The translations under genes and the position numbers were made by a program. The notes under the pieces were generated by a model. That model worked only from the letters and a program-made list of their open reading frames with translations. It ran no database searches and was not told where the DNA came from. From ZC4RG17 sp035304485 (GTDB lineage Bacteria > Actinomycetota > Acidimicrobiia > Spongiisociales > ZC4RG35): DNA of 44,546 nucleotides. Positions 23,376 to 31,303 of the stretch are shown piece after piece. Location: assembly GCA_035304485.1 (NCBI GenBank), contig DATGPZ010000096.1, positions 1-44,546 on the forward strand, in the 5' to 3' direction. Position 1 is the stretch's first letter. Each line of letters begins with the position of its first letter.

Positions 23376-23618
23376 TCACCCCGCCATCCGTTTGGCCAGG
23401 GCAGCGATCCGCGCCCGGCTGGCGACCGAGTTGACCGCGTCCAGGGCCAGACGCTGGAGCGATTCGAGAGGGGTGGCGGGATGCGACGCCACCTTGTAGC
23501 GGACCCCGGCATCCGGATCAGCGGACAGGAGTTCCAGGACGTGCGGTGAGGTGTCCGGTCGATTGGCGGCCGTGCGCCGGGCGTGGAGCGGAATGCGAGT
23601 GAGTTCGATGTGAGCCAC
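23376..23618 (-). CDS. Small helical-repeat (LRV/HEAT-like) protein, 80 aa
   Basis: An 80-residue protein with a strong AGGAGG 4 nt before its GTG start. It has about two units of a helical repeat: the segments TSPHVLELLSADPDAGVRYKV and ATPLESLQRLALDAVNSVAS share the pattern T/P-x-x-x-L-x-x-L-A-x-D-x-x-x-x-V-x, typical of leucine-rich-variant or HEAT-type repeats. No catalytic residues or membrane segment. Its stop lies 6 bp before the paaA operator on the same strand. Function unknown; two repeats are few for this fold, so it may work in an oligomer. Confidence 0.75.
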   Translation of the reverse strand: MAHIELTRIPLHARRTAANRPDTSPHVLELLSADPDAGVRYKVASHPATPLESLQRLALDAVNSVASRARIAALAKRMAG

Positions 23619-23707
23619 GATGCCTCCTGACCTCTCAGACGTCGAAAGACGACTCCGAGTTCCCGGGCCGGTTCATTCCGTCACCGGCCGTCCGTATGCT
23701 CACGACG
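23619..23707. promoter_or_regulatory. Divergent spacer with helicase promoter
   Basis: On the plus strand TATGCT (23695-23700) lies 7 nt before ATG 23708. TTCATT, 17 bp upstream of it, is a weak -35. The minus side holds the AGGAGG ribosome site of the 80-residue gene (23624-23629 on the plus coordinate). Confidence 0.45.
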
Positions 23708-26242
23708 ATGAATCTCGAAGCCCGGTTTCCCGGTCCGCCGTGGCTAGGGCGCGGGTTGGTCGTGGAACCGGGCGATCCCCTACCCGCCCCCGCCGACACC
23801 TGGCCGACGATGGTGATCGACGAGGCGACGCTGTCGGAACCGGAACCGGCCCTGGATGCTCTCGATGCCTGGTGGCGGAACCGGGTGCCGTCGGTCGTGG
23901 TGCTGGACGTCCCCTTCGCCGCGCTCAAGGAGGCTGAACGCATCGAAACCGAGCCATATCACCTCGACCCGTCTTTCGAGTTCCGCCGCGAACGGCTGCA
24001 TTTCCTGGTGTGGATCAACCGTTACGACGGGAGAGGAGGCCGACTCCGGTGGCACCACGGCGAGCGCGCCCTGCGATTGGGCGCCGAGGCGTCGACCGCC
24101 GCCGACGTCGCCGTCGCCGGCGTACCGGCATGGATCGACGGTGGCCCCAGGGGCAGCCTCCAACGCTCGGACGTCATCCACGTCGAGAGCGTTTGGGCGG
24201 GCTCGCTCGAGCTCGACGGAGCGGAAGCGCCCCGAGCCGACCTAGCACCGGATCAGATGCAGGCGGTACAGCACCCCTTCGGGGCAGCCCGGGTGATCGC
24301 TCCCGCCGGTTCCGGCAAGACTCGGGTCCTGACCGAGAGGATGCGTCATCTGCTCACCGACCGGTCGTGGAACCCCGACTCCGTCACCGCACTCGCCTAC
24401 AACCGGCGGGCGGCGGAGGAGATGACGTCGCGCCTGACGGGCGCCGGCCCGGCCCACGTTCGTACTCTTCACGCCTTCGGGTACGAGATCCTGGGACGGG
24501 CTCGCGGCGGGCGACCGCGGATCCTGGGAGAACGTGAGATCCGGCGCTTGCTCGAGCGCCACGCTCCCGTACGTCCGCGGGCGAACGAAGACGCTCACGC
24601 CCCCTATATCGAGGCGCTGTCCGAGATCCGGACGGCACTGCGATCACCGCAGGAGATCGAGGAGGAACGTGACGACGTGCCCGGGCTCGCCGAGCTCTTC
24701 CCCCTCTATCGCCGTGACCTCGGGCGGATGGGCGCCATCGACCACGACGAGCAGATCTACGGCGCAGTCGAAGCCCTCCTCGCCGACCCCGACCTGCGCC
24801 ACTGGGCACAGTCTCGATGCCGCCACCTCCTAGTGGACGAGTTCCAGGATCTGACCGCCTGCCATCTCCTCATGATCCGTCTGCTCTCAGCGCCCGCCTA
24901 CGACACCTTCGGCGTCGGCGACGACGACCAGGTGATCTACGGCTACGCCGGAGCCAGCCCTCTCTACCTGCTCGACTACCAGCGCTATTTCCCGGGAGCA
25001 TCCCAGCACGAATTGGAGGCCAACTACCGGTGCCCTGCTCCAGTGGTCGAGGCAGCTTCACGGTTGCTCAGCCACAACGGCATTCGCATCCGCAAGCAGA
25101 TCCGGGCGGGAAAGGAATCACCCTCCCACGATGCCATCGAGATCGTGCGCGCCCGGGAGGCCGACATGGGCAAGCAGTTGTTGTCCGTGGTGAGCTCGAT
25201 CTTGGATCGGGCAGATGCCTCCGACATCGCGATCTTGACGCGCGTCAACGTCGGCCTGCTGGTTCCCCAGATAACTCTGGCCGAGGCCGGCCTTCCCGCC
25301 GACACGGTCCTCGACCCAACGCTCCTCGAGCGCTCCGGCGTCCGCACGGCCATGGCGTGGCTCCGCCTCGCCTCGGCGGCTGCCCACGACGAGCCCATGG
25401 CCGGTCCCGACCTCGTCGAAGCGACCCGCCGCCCCGGACGCGGACTGTCTCCGGGCGTGCGTTCGGCCCTCGGCCGCGGATCGTGGCTCCTCGACCGATT
25501 GGCGGCTTTTGCCGACGGGTCCAACGACGCTCGCACGGGGATGCGGCTCCAGGAACTGGTGGACGACATCACCGAGCTCTCCGCCCTGGCCTCCGAGGGT
25601 TCACCCGTCGCCGAACAACTCGTGTTCGTACGCGATCGGCTGCGGCTCGGGAGCGCCCTCGACCGCCTCGACAACTCGCGCGGACGCCCGACCGGTGGCC
25701 ACAGCGACGACCTCGACGCTCTGATCGTCCTGGCCCACACCCATCCGGAGGTCGATGCTTTCGAGCCGTGGCTCCGTTCGAGTCTCGACCGGAGCCAGGT
25801 AGGCGGGAGTCGCATCACCCTCTCAACGGTCCATCGCGTCAAGGGCTTGGAATGGCCTCACGTGATCGTCTGGGACGCCTCCACAGGCGTGATGCCCTAC
25901 CGCCTGGCCGAGGACGTGGAAGAGGAGCGCAGGATCTTCCACGTCGCACTGACACGCTGCTCCGAGTCGGTCACGATCATCGGGAGGACCGGCGCCATGT
26001 CCCGGTTCGTGCCCGAGCTCACCGGCGCCGCTCCGGTTCTCGAGCCCAAGAAGCCTTCTCGACCGGGAATCACTCCCGAGATCGGCATGCGAATGCGCTG
26101 GCAGGGATACTCGGCGGTGGTCGTGGGCATCGACGACCGGGGGGTATCCGTCAAAGTGGGTGGGGCCTCCCGCCTGACGATCGACTACGGCGAAACCGTG
26201 GCCATCGACGGCCGCCGAGTGCGGCTGCAGCGTCCGGCCTGA
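23708..26242 (+). CDS. UvrD/Rep-type superfamily 1 DNA helicase with unassigned N-terminal domain
   Basis: An 844-residue SF1A 3'-5' helicase. Residues 178-850 hold the helicase core: Q-motif region LAPDQMQAV, Walker A APAGSGKT (K204), motif Ia TALAYNRRAAEEM, Walker B VDEFQD (377-381), motif III GVGDDDQVIYGYAGA, NYRCP, motif V STVHRVKGLEW and motif VI FHVALTRC. The last ~60 residues form a Tudor-like beta module (MRMRWQGYSAVVVGI to YGETVAI), as at the end of PcrA/UvrD. The first ~175 residues are unlike standard UvrD and are not recognised. ATG 23708 is chosen because a TATGCT box lies 7 nt upstream and the next upstream in-frame start has no ribosome site. Role: DNA repair or replication-fork processing, inferred. 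Confidence 0.88.
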   Translation: MNLEARFPGPPWLGRGLVVEPGDPLPAPADTWPTMVIDEATLSEPEPALDALDAWWRNRVPSVVVLDVPFAALKEAERIETEPYHLDPSFEFRRERLHFLVWINRYDGRGGRLRWHHGERALRLGAEASTAADVAVAGVPAWIDGGPRGSLQRSDVIHVESVWAGSLELDGAEAPRADLAPDQMQAVQHPFGAARVIAPAGSGKTRVLTERMRHLLTDRSWNPDSVTALAYNRRAAEEMTSRLTGAGPAHVRTLHAFGYEILGRARGGRPRILGEREIRRLLERHAPVRPRANEDAHAPYIEALSEIRTALRSPQEIEEERDDVPGLAELFPLYRRDLGRMGAIDHDEQIYGAVEALLADPDLRHWAQSRCRHLLVDEFQDLTACHLLMIRLLSAPAYDTFGVGDDDQVIYGYAGASPLYLLDYQRYFPGASQHELEANYRCPAPVVEAASRLLSHNGIRIRKQIRAGKESPSHDAIEIVRAREADMGKQLLSVVSSILDRADASDIAILTRVNVGLLVPQITLAEAGLPADTVLDPTLLERSGVRTAMAWLRLASAAAHDEPMAGPDLVEATRRPGRGLSPGVRSALGRGSWLLDRLAAFADGSNDARTGMRLQELVDDITELSALASEGSPVAEQLVFVRDRLRLGSALDRLDNSRGRPTGGHSDDLDALIVLAHTHPEVDAFEPWLRSSLDRSQVGGSRITLSTVHRVKGLEWPHVIVWDASTGVMPYRLAEDVEEERRIFHVALTRCSESVTIIGRTGAMSRFVPELTGAAPVLEPKKPSRPGITPEIGMRMRWQGYSAVVVGIDDRGVSVKVGGASRLTIDYGETVAIDGRRVRLQRPA

Positions 26243-26253
26243 GATCTCGGAGA

Positions 26254-26311
26254 CAAGTACTTGCATTCTTGGAAACCACTCGCTTATACTTTCCACCACG
26301 GCAAGTATTGC
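26254..26311 (+). promoter_or_regulatory. Promoter with repeated CAAGTA operator motifs
   Basis: A promoter with -35 TTGCAT (26261-26266), an 18-bp spacer and -10 TATACT (26285-26290) is bracketed by two related sequences: the perfect palindrome CAAGTACTTG (26254-26263), overlapping the -35, and GCAAGTATTGC (26301-26311), just after the expected start of transcription. The pair drives the membrane protein/HTH operon and looks like autoregulation. Confidence 0.6.
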
Positions 26312-26326
26312 GACAGGAGGTCAGCA

Positions 26327-26803
26327 ATGACAGATCCGATCCGAGCCCTCGACCAAGCCAGACAGGATCGTCTGGCGACATACGTCGGCGACACCATGGC
26401 GAAGGTTCCGTGGTGGTATCACGTCGGGCTGGGCCTGGCGAGCGGTCTCGCCGTCGCCGGCGGGGGCATAACTCCCCGCTGGCTCGGCGTGGCGATGGCT
26501 CTGGTAGGTGCGGCGGCCATCGGTGCCCTCGTCGGCTGGTGGACCCGGCGGGCTGGGGCCATCCCCCGGCTTCGGAACATGCCCAGGCCACTGCGGAACG
26601 TCCTCATCACCTACTGGGTCGTGTTCGCCGTAGTGGTTGGATCCATGTTGATCTGGGCTTTCGTTTCCCAGAGTCAATCGGCCTTCGTGCGAGCGGCGGT
26701 GGTCCAGCTGCTGGTGGTGAGTGTCGGTGGCATCCTCACGGACCACTGGTATGCCCGGCGCGCCCAAGCGCTCGCGGAACGGGAGGGTCTGCGACGTGGC
26801 TGA
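26327..26803 (+). CDS. Four-helix integral membrane protein of unknown function
   Basis: A 158-residue membrane protein with four predicted membrane segments (about 27-45, 49-69, 88-110 and 118-138) and short loops; the N-terminal ~25 residues are cytoplasmic. The ATG at 26327 has AGGAGG 6 nt upstream, and the upstream reading frame would cross the promoter. The gene overlaps the following regulator by 8 bp. Membrane protein plus small HTH regulator pairs of this kind are common, but no family is recognised. Confidence 0.8.
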   Translation: MTDPIRALDQARQDRLATYVGDTMAKVPWWYHVGLGLASGLAVAGGGITPRWLGVAMALVGAAAIGALVGWWTRRAGAIPRLRNMPRPLRNVLITYWVVFAVVVGSMLIWAFVSQSQSAFVRAAVVQLLVVSVGGILTDHWYARRAQALAEREGLRRG

Positions 26804-27086
26804 GCTGAACCCGGTCATCCACGGCCAGAAGCGGCTCCGGATCATGGCGATCCTGTCGGCGGCGGAAGCCGAGTTCGCCTATCTCCAGGAGCGGCTCGAC
26901 CTTTCGGCTCCCGATCTCTCGAAACAGGTTCGCCAACTCGTCGACGCGGGCTATGTCAAAGCGAACAAGACAGGGCGTGGTCCCGGTAGCACGACTTGGT
27001 TCCGCCTCACGCGGGACGGCCGTCGGGCCTACGACGAGTACGTCGAGAGCCTGCGACAGCTGATCGGCGATGCGGCCGGCACCTGA
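26796..27086 (+). CDS. Winged-helix transcriptional regulator (HTH_34/MarR-like)
   Basis: A 96-residue, single-domain winged-helix protein. HGQKRLRIMAILS is the characteristic first helix, followed by the recognition region YLQERLDLSAPDLSKQVRQLVDAGYVKANK and the wing (GPGSTTWFRLTRDGRRAYDEYV). This is the small HTH_34 type (PF13601-like). GTG 26796 has GGGAGGG 8 nt upstream and overlaps the membrane-protein stop. It probably controls its own operon through the CAAGTA repeats at 26254-26311. Its stop abuts the convergent surE stop (TGATCA). Confidence 0.87.
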   Translation: MAELNPVIHGQKRLRIMAILSAAEAEFAYLQERLDLSAPDLSKQVRQLVDAGYVKANKTGRGPGSTTWFRLTRDGRRAYDEYVESLRQLIGDAAGT

Positions 27087-27875
27087 TCACTCTTCGATCG
27101 CCCGGCGCACGTCGGCCGGGATCCGGGCAGCCTCCGGCATCCGAAGGGGCGTGATCGAGATGGCACCGTCGTGGGCGGCGTCGATATCGGAGCCGTCCAC
27201 GGCGTCGATCTGGTTGATGCCTCCCCCGTAGGCATGGACGTAGGCACCGTCGTCGGCGAGCGTGAACAGCCGGTCGTAGCCGACCCGGGCGATAGAGGTA
27301 ACGCGTCGCTCCGTAGTCTCGGTCGACTGGAAGGGGATGTTGATCGAGATCACGTCCGAATGCTGGAAGATCCCCGACTTCTCCGATCTCCGGATCAGGT
27401 CGACACTCAGCTCCGCCAATCGCTCCCAGTCGTCCGCCGCTTCAGGTGCCGTGGCCACCGACCGCCATTCGTGCCAGTCGCCGATCGTTCCCGTGGACAG
27501 AGCGACAGCAGGAATGCCGGAGATCCAGGCCTCCACGGCTGCCCCCACCGTTCCCGACGACATCAGGAAGCCGGCTCCGTGGTTGTAGCCGAGGTTGATT
27601 CCGGACACGACCAGATCGGGAGGCGGTCCGAGAGCGTGGATGCCGAGTTGGACGGCGTCGGCTGGATACCCCGAGACCGCGTACATCGATACACCCCCAC
27701 GCTCGACTTTCTCGACCCGGACCGGATCGAACCGGGTGATCGCCTTGCCGACCCACGAACGCTCCCGGTCGGGAGCCACCACCCGGACTTCTCCGAGTTG
27801 CTCGCAGGCGCGTGCCAGCGCCGGCAAGGCGGGCGCGTCCACCCCGTCGTCGTTCGTGACCAATACTCGCGTCAT
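27087..27875 (-). CDS. surE: 5'/3'-nucleotidase SurE
   Basis: A 262-residue SurE phosphatase that removes phosphate from nucleoside monophosphates (and can act as an exopolyphosphatase). The metal-binding motif is TNDDGVDAP (Asn8, Asp9, Asp10), with SGINLGYNHG and MSSGTVGAA as further active-site blocks. The ATG at 27875 overlaps the upstream hydrolase stop (ATGA) and starts exactly at the conserved MTRVLVTNDDG. It is downstream of the alpha/beta hydrolase in a two-gene operon. Confidence 0.96.
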   Translation of the reverse strand: MTRVLVTNDDGVDAPALPALARACEQLGEVRVVAPDRERSWVGKAITRFDPVRVEKVERGGVSMYAVSGYPADAVQLGIHALGPPPDLVVSGINLGYNHGAGFLMSSGTVGAAVEAWISGIPAVALSTGTIGDWHEWRSVATAPEAADDWERLAELSVDLIRRSEKSGIFQHSDVISINIPFQSTETTERRVTSIARVGYDRLFTLADDGAYVHAYGGGINQIDAVDGSDIDAAHDGAISITPLRMPEAARIPADVRRAIEE

Positions 27876-28762
27876 GAGGCGATCCTTTCGCCGAGGAACT
27901 CGGTGACCAGGCGGCCGAAGGTCGCCGGTACCTCCAGCATCGCGACATGACCGACATCGGGAAGGATCTCGACTTGCCAATCGGGCCGCATTTCCGCCAG
28001 CCGTTCGGCCGCCTTCGCCGACACCAGACGATCCTCGCCTCCATGGATCACCAGCGTCGGCGCCTGTACGGCCGCCACGTCGCGATCATGAGGTCCTCGA
28101 CGGAGGGCGGACCAGATCACGGAACGAGTCGCCTCGGTGAAAGCCCGATCGATGCCGGGAATGTCTCGGCGCCGCTCGGCGACCTCGACGTGGAGGTCGA
28201 CCACTTCGGGTCCCAGCCTCTCCGGGCGGGCCGCACAAAGTGCCAACATCCACCGTGCCACGGCTTCCGGTGATAGGAGAGTCCGACGACCGTACAACAG
28301 CAGTCGGGCCACGCCGGGCAACATGTATGCCAGGAACAACGCCGCCACGAGTGGATCGGGGAGATCTCTGCGAAATGGCCAAGGAGCGGCGGGAGAAACC
28401 AGCACCAGGCGTTCGACGGTCTCGGGAGCGACTGCCGCCTGGCGGAGAGCGATGGCCCCGCCCATCGAGTTGCCGATGAGGACGGCCGGCCGGCCCAGGG
28501 TCCGGAGATATCGATCCAGCACCCTCCGATTGATGTCGAGACCGGCTCCGTCCGGGGCAGGTGGTGACAACCCGAAGCCGGGCAGATCGATGGCATCGAC
28601 CTCGCCGACGGACCGGAGGTAGCGGGCCGATGGAATCCAGTTGGCGTACGAACCGCCCAGACCGTGCACGCAGACCACGGGCACTCCCTCACCACCCAAC
28701 CCGGCCACGTGGACCGGGCTGGGTAGATCGACCCATCGGGACCTGATTCCGTCCGCCTTCAT
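27872..28762 (-). CDS. Alpha/beta hydrolase
   Basis: A 296-residue alpha/beta hydrolase. The oxyanion-hole HGLGGS (33-38), nucleophile elbow GNSMGG (Ser99), acid in HGGEDRLV and catalytic His in VGHVAML form a full triad. Residues about 130-200 make a helical lid. The substrate is unknown; the closest-looking relatives are esterases and C-C bond hydrolases. ATG 28762 is preceded by TACTCT 7 nt upstream. Confidence 0.88.
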   Translation of the reverse strand: MKADGIRSRWVDLPSPVHVAGLGGEGVPVVCVHGLGGSYANWIPSARYLRSVGEVDAIDLPGFGLSPPAPDGAGLDINRRVLDRYLRTLGRPAVLIGNSMGGAIALRQAAVAPETVERLVLVSPAAPWPFRRDLPDPLVAALFLAYMLPGVARLLLYGRRTLLSPEAVARWMLALCAARPERLGPEVVDLHVEVAERRRDIPGIDRAFTEATRSVIWSALRRGPHDRDVAAVQAPTLVIHGGEDRLVSAKAAERLAEMRPDWQVEILPDVGHVAMLEVPATFGRLVTEFLGERIAS

Positions 28763-28830
28763 CAGCCCGAGAGTAGGGGCATTCGGCGACTTGCCTGCAC
28801 GCCAACGGTCTCGCCTCCTACCCTGGGCTC
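28763..28830. promoter_or_regulatory. Back-to-back leaderless promoters
   Basis: A TACTCT box (minus strand, 28775-28770) lies 7 nt before the hydrolase ATG, and a TACCCT box (plus strand, 28819-28824) lies 6 nt before the GTG at 28831. Neither gene has a Shine-Dalgarno sequence, in line with leaderless transcription in both directions. Confidence 0.5.
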
Positions 28831-29112
28831 GTGCCGAACGACAGAGAAGTACTCGTAGCCGCCTCGGAGCGGCTCAAACGGGCCCTCGAGCGCGGCACGG
28901 GCACCAGCCTCGACGCCGACGAAGTGCAAGTCCTCGGCCGGTTGCTCCACGTCTTCGCATCCGCCGCGCTCGGGACCGCGACCGGACGGGAGGCGTGCGC
29001 CGTGTGCGGGCGTCCGGAGCACAAGTTCGAAGCAATCGGTTCCTATCCCCGGCACCGATACGAACGGGCCATCCTGGTCCCGCTGGCTCCACCGGAGCCC
29101 GCCGGCGGATGA
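28831..29112 (+). CDS. Small conserved-looking protein with a CxxC pair
   Basis: A 93-residue soluble protein starting at GTG 28831. The first half is helical and charged (REVLVAASERLKRALERG; ADEVQVLGRLLHVFASAAL). The second half carries CAVCGRPEHKF, a single CxxC that could be a zinc half-site needing a partner. It overlaps the DUF402 gene by 4 bp (ATGA), so the two are coupled. The family is not recognised. Confidence 0.7.
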   Translation: MPNDREVLVAASERLKRALERGTGTSLDADEVQVLGRLLHVFASAALGTATGREACAVCGRPEHKFEAIGSYPRHRYERAILVPLAPPEPAGG

Positions 29113-29600
29113 CCGTAGTCCAGTACTACAAACATCCTCGGACACGGCATTGGCGCCACGAGATGATTCGCCTCGGTGAGGACGCCCACGGTGTCTGGCT
29201 GGGAGCAACCCGAGGGACGATCGTGCAACGGGGTGACGAGGAGCCGATCTCGCTCACACGAGCCTTCGTCCAGCTCATCACCCCGGATCGGTGGTGGTCG
29301 GCGATCTTCAACCACGATCATGCGATCGAGGTCTACGTGGACGTGACCACCGTCGCCGAGTGGGTCTCGCCCGACCGGGTAGAGATGGTCGATCTCGATC
29401 TGGACGTGATTCGACGCCAGGACGGCACCGTCTATGTCGCCGACGAAGACGAGTTCGAAGAGCACCGCGTGACCCTGGGATATCCACCCCGGATGGCGGA
29501 TGTCGCCCGGACCACCGCTGCCCGTCTCGTCCTCGACCTGGAGGCTCGACGCCCTCCTTTCGACGGATCCTGGTCGAGGTGGCTGGCTGAGGTCGTCTAG
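29109..29600 (+). CDS. DUF402-family protein (probable nucleoside di/triphosphate phosphatase)
   Basis: A 163-residue DUF402 protein. The conserved acidic metal-binding segment is EMVDLDLDVIRRQDG, followed by VYVADEDEFEEH; HDHAIEVYVDVTTVAEW is the preceding strand. Characterised DUF402 proteins (FomD and nucleoside diphosphatases) hydrolyse nucleotides with a divalent metal. ATG 29109 overlaps the stop of the preceding gene. Its stop shares the sequence CTAG with the convergent ABC-F stop. Confidence 0.83.
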   Translation: MTVVQYYKHPRTRHWRHEMIRLGEDAHGVWLGATRGTIVQRGDEEPISLTRAFVQLITPDRWWSAIFNHDHAIEVYVDVTTVAEWVSPDRVEMVDLDLDVIRRQDGTVYVADEDEFEEHRVTLGYPPRMADVARTTAARLVLDLEARRPPFDGSWSRWLAEVV

Positions 29601-31195
29601 GCCAGCGCCACCAGGTCCAGCATCTCCTCGTCGAAGTAGGCGGTATCACCTTCGGGCATCAGGATCGCTCTATCCGGCCCGAGGCGGGCCACGAAGTCCG
29701 TGTCGTGGCTGACCAGCACGACCGTCCCCTGGTACTGCTCGAGGGCGGCCAGCAATGCGTCCTTGGCCTGTGGATCCAGGTTGTTGGTCGGCTCGTCCAG
29801 CAGCAGCACATTGGGACGAGCCATGACCAGCATCGCCAGAGCCAGCTTGGTTTTCTCCCCTCCCGACAGGGTGGCGGCATCCTGGTCGACGCGGTCGGCG
29901 AGGAGGAAGTGTCCCAGTACCGTGCGCAGCATCTGATCCGGCTGGTCCGACACCGAACGCAGATGGTCGAGCACCGAGACGCCGGCACGGATCTGCTCGT
30001 GCTCCTGGGCGTAGTAGCCGACGGTCGTGTTGTGGCCCAGTTGGACTTCCCCGAGATCAGGTGTCTCGACACCGGCCAGGATGCGCAGGAGTGTCGTCTT
30101 CCCGGCGCCGTTGAGGCCCAGGATCAGCAGCCGCTCGCCCCGATCGGTGTCCACGTCTACATCGACGAAGACCACGTTGTCACCGAAGGCCTTGGCCAGG
30201 CCTTTGGCAGTGAGCGGGGTGCGACCTGACGGGGCGGGTTGGGGGAACTGCACCGCCACGTTGCGTCCCCGCCGTTGGACCTCGACCAGTTCACGGCGGA
30301 TCCGTTCGACCCGAGTCTCCATCGAACTCGCCACCTTCGACAGCTTCTCCGTCCGGCCCTTGAACCGTCGGATGTTCGACTCGAGACGGGCGATCTCGGC
30401 CTCCTGATGCCGCCGCTCCTTCTCGCGCTGCTCCCGACGCCGCTCCCGCTCGGCCAAGAAGTGCGAGTAGTTGCCGCGGTAGGCCTCGATCTTGCCGTGC
30501 TCCAGTGAGAGCACAGAGGTGATGGCCTCGTCGAGCAGAGGAAGATCGTGGCTGATCACCAAGAGCCCGCCCTTGTAGGACCGTAGGTGGTCCATCAGCC
30601 ATGCCTTGGCATCGAGATCCAGGTGGTTGGTGGGCTCGTCCAAGAGCAGGATGTCGGTCTCGGCGAAGAGAATCCGAGCGAGCTCCACCCGGCGCCGCTG
30701 CCCGCCCGACATGGTGGCGATCGGCTGGTGCAGGTCGTCGTCACCGATCCCGAGTGCCGCCGCCACTCGCTTGGCCTCGGCCTCGGCCACGAAGCCGCCC
30801 CGGGCCTCGAACTCATCCTGCAGACGAGCGAACCTGGCGATCGCCCGGTCGCGCGGCTCGCCGTCCAGTCGCTCGATCTTGCGGCGCGTCTCCTCGATCC
30901 GACGGAGCATGCTTCCGATCTGGCGAGCTGCCAAGATCCTCTCGAGCGCGGTGACGTCGGGCCGCTCGAGGTCGGGCGGGTCGGTCTCTTGAGAGAAGTA
31001 ACCGAGATCGCCGGTGCGAGAGATGCTTCCGGCGGCCGGTGCGGTGTAGCCGACCAGGGTCCGGATCAGGCTGGACTTGCCGGCGCCGTTGCGCCCTACG
31101 AGGCCGATCTTGTCGCCTGGTTGCACGCTGAAAGAGACCCCGTCCATGAGAGTGACGGGGCCGACGTCGATTCGCAGGTCTTTGACGACGATCAC
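29597..31195 (-). CDS. ABC-F family ATPase (translation factor type)
   Basis: A 532-residue cytoplasmic ABC-F protein with two ATP-binding domains and no membrane segment. Domain 1 has GRNGAGKSS, the signature MSGGQRRRVELAR and Walker B LLDEPTNHLDL. Domain 2 has GLNGAGKTT, LSGGEKTKLALA and LLDEPTNNLDP. Between them is the charged helical interdomain linker (about 240-320). ABC-F proteins bind the ribosomal E site and relieve stalling. There is no evidence here for an antibiotic-resistance subtype. The start is GTG 31195. Confidence 0.9.
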   Translation of the reverse strand: MIVVKDLRIDVGPVTLMDGVSFSVQPGDKIGLVGRNGAGKSSLIRTLVGYTAPAAGSISRTGDLGYFSQETDPPDLERPDVTALERILAARQIGSMLRRIEETRRKIERLDGEPRDRAIARFARLQDEFEARGGFVAEAEAKRVAAALGIGDDDLHQPIATMSGGQRRRVELARILFAETDILLLDEPTNHLDLDAKAWLMDHLRSYKGGLLVISHDLPLLDEAITSVLSLEHGKIEAYRGNYSHFLAERERRREQREKERRHQEAEIARLESNIRRFKGRTEKLSKVASSMETRVERIRRELVEVQRRGRNVAVQFPQPAPSGRTPLTAKGLAKAFGDNVVFVDVDVDTDRGERLLILGLNGAGKTTLLRILAGVETPDLGEVQLGHNTTVGYYAQEHEQIRAGVSVLDHLRSVSDQPDQMLRTVLGHFLLADRVDQDAATLSGGEKTKLALAMLVMARPNVLLLDEPTNNLDPQAKDALLAALEQYQGTVVLVSHDTDFVARLGPDRAILMPEGDTAYFDEEMLDLVALA

Positions 31196-31260
31196 GGGAT
31201 CACCAGGTTATTCGGGCATCCGTGCGACAGAGGCCGAATTTCGCGCCACCCGGCGTCGCC

Positions 31261-31296
31261 GGCGGTGCAGCGGGCCTAGGCCCTACCGCCTGCACC
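31261..31296 (-). terminator. Nested inverted repeats after the PIG-L gene
   Basis: The 12-bp palindrome GGGCCTAGGCCC (31272-31283) sits inside the arms GGTGCAG (31264-31270) and CTGCACC (31290-31296). An alternative pair GGCGGT (31261-31266) / ACCGCC (31285-31290) overlaps them. It lies 7 bp after the PIG-L stop and upstream of the ABC-F gene on the same strand, so it probably ends the PIG-L transcript. Two mutually exclusive folds are possible. Confidence 0.55.
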
Positions 31297-31303
31297 CTCC
31301 TGA

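Noticed and set aside
23339..23512. N-terminal extension of paaA upstream of 23338
   Set aside because: It would code through the palindromic operator and overlap the 80-residue gene, and adds a Trp/Arg/Pro-rich segment absent from PaaA proteins.
24817..26808. Open frame of 663 codons on the same strand as the helicase, in another frame
   Set aside because: Arg/Pro-rich translation without motifs, lying across the helicase motifs and the following promoter; a codon-bias artefact.
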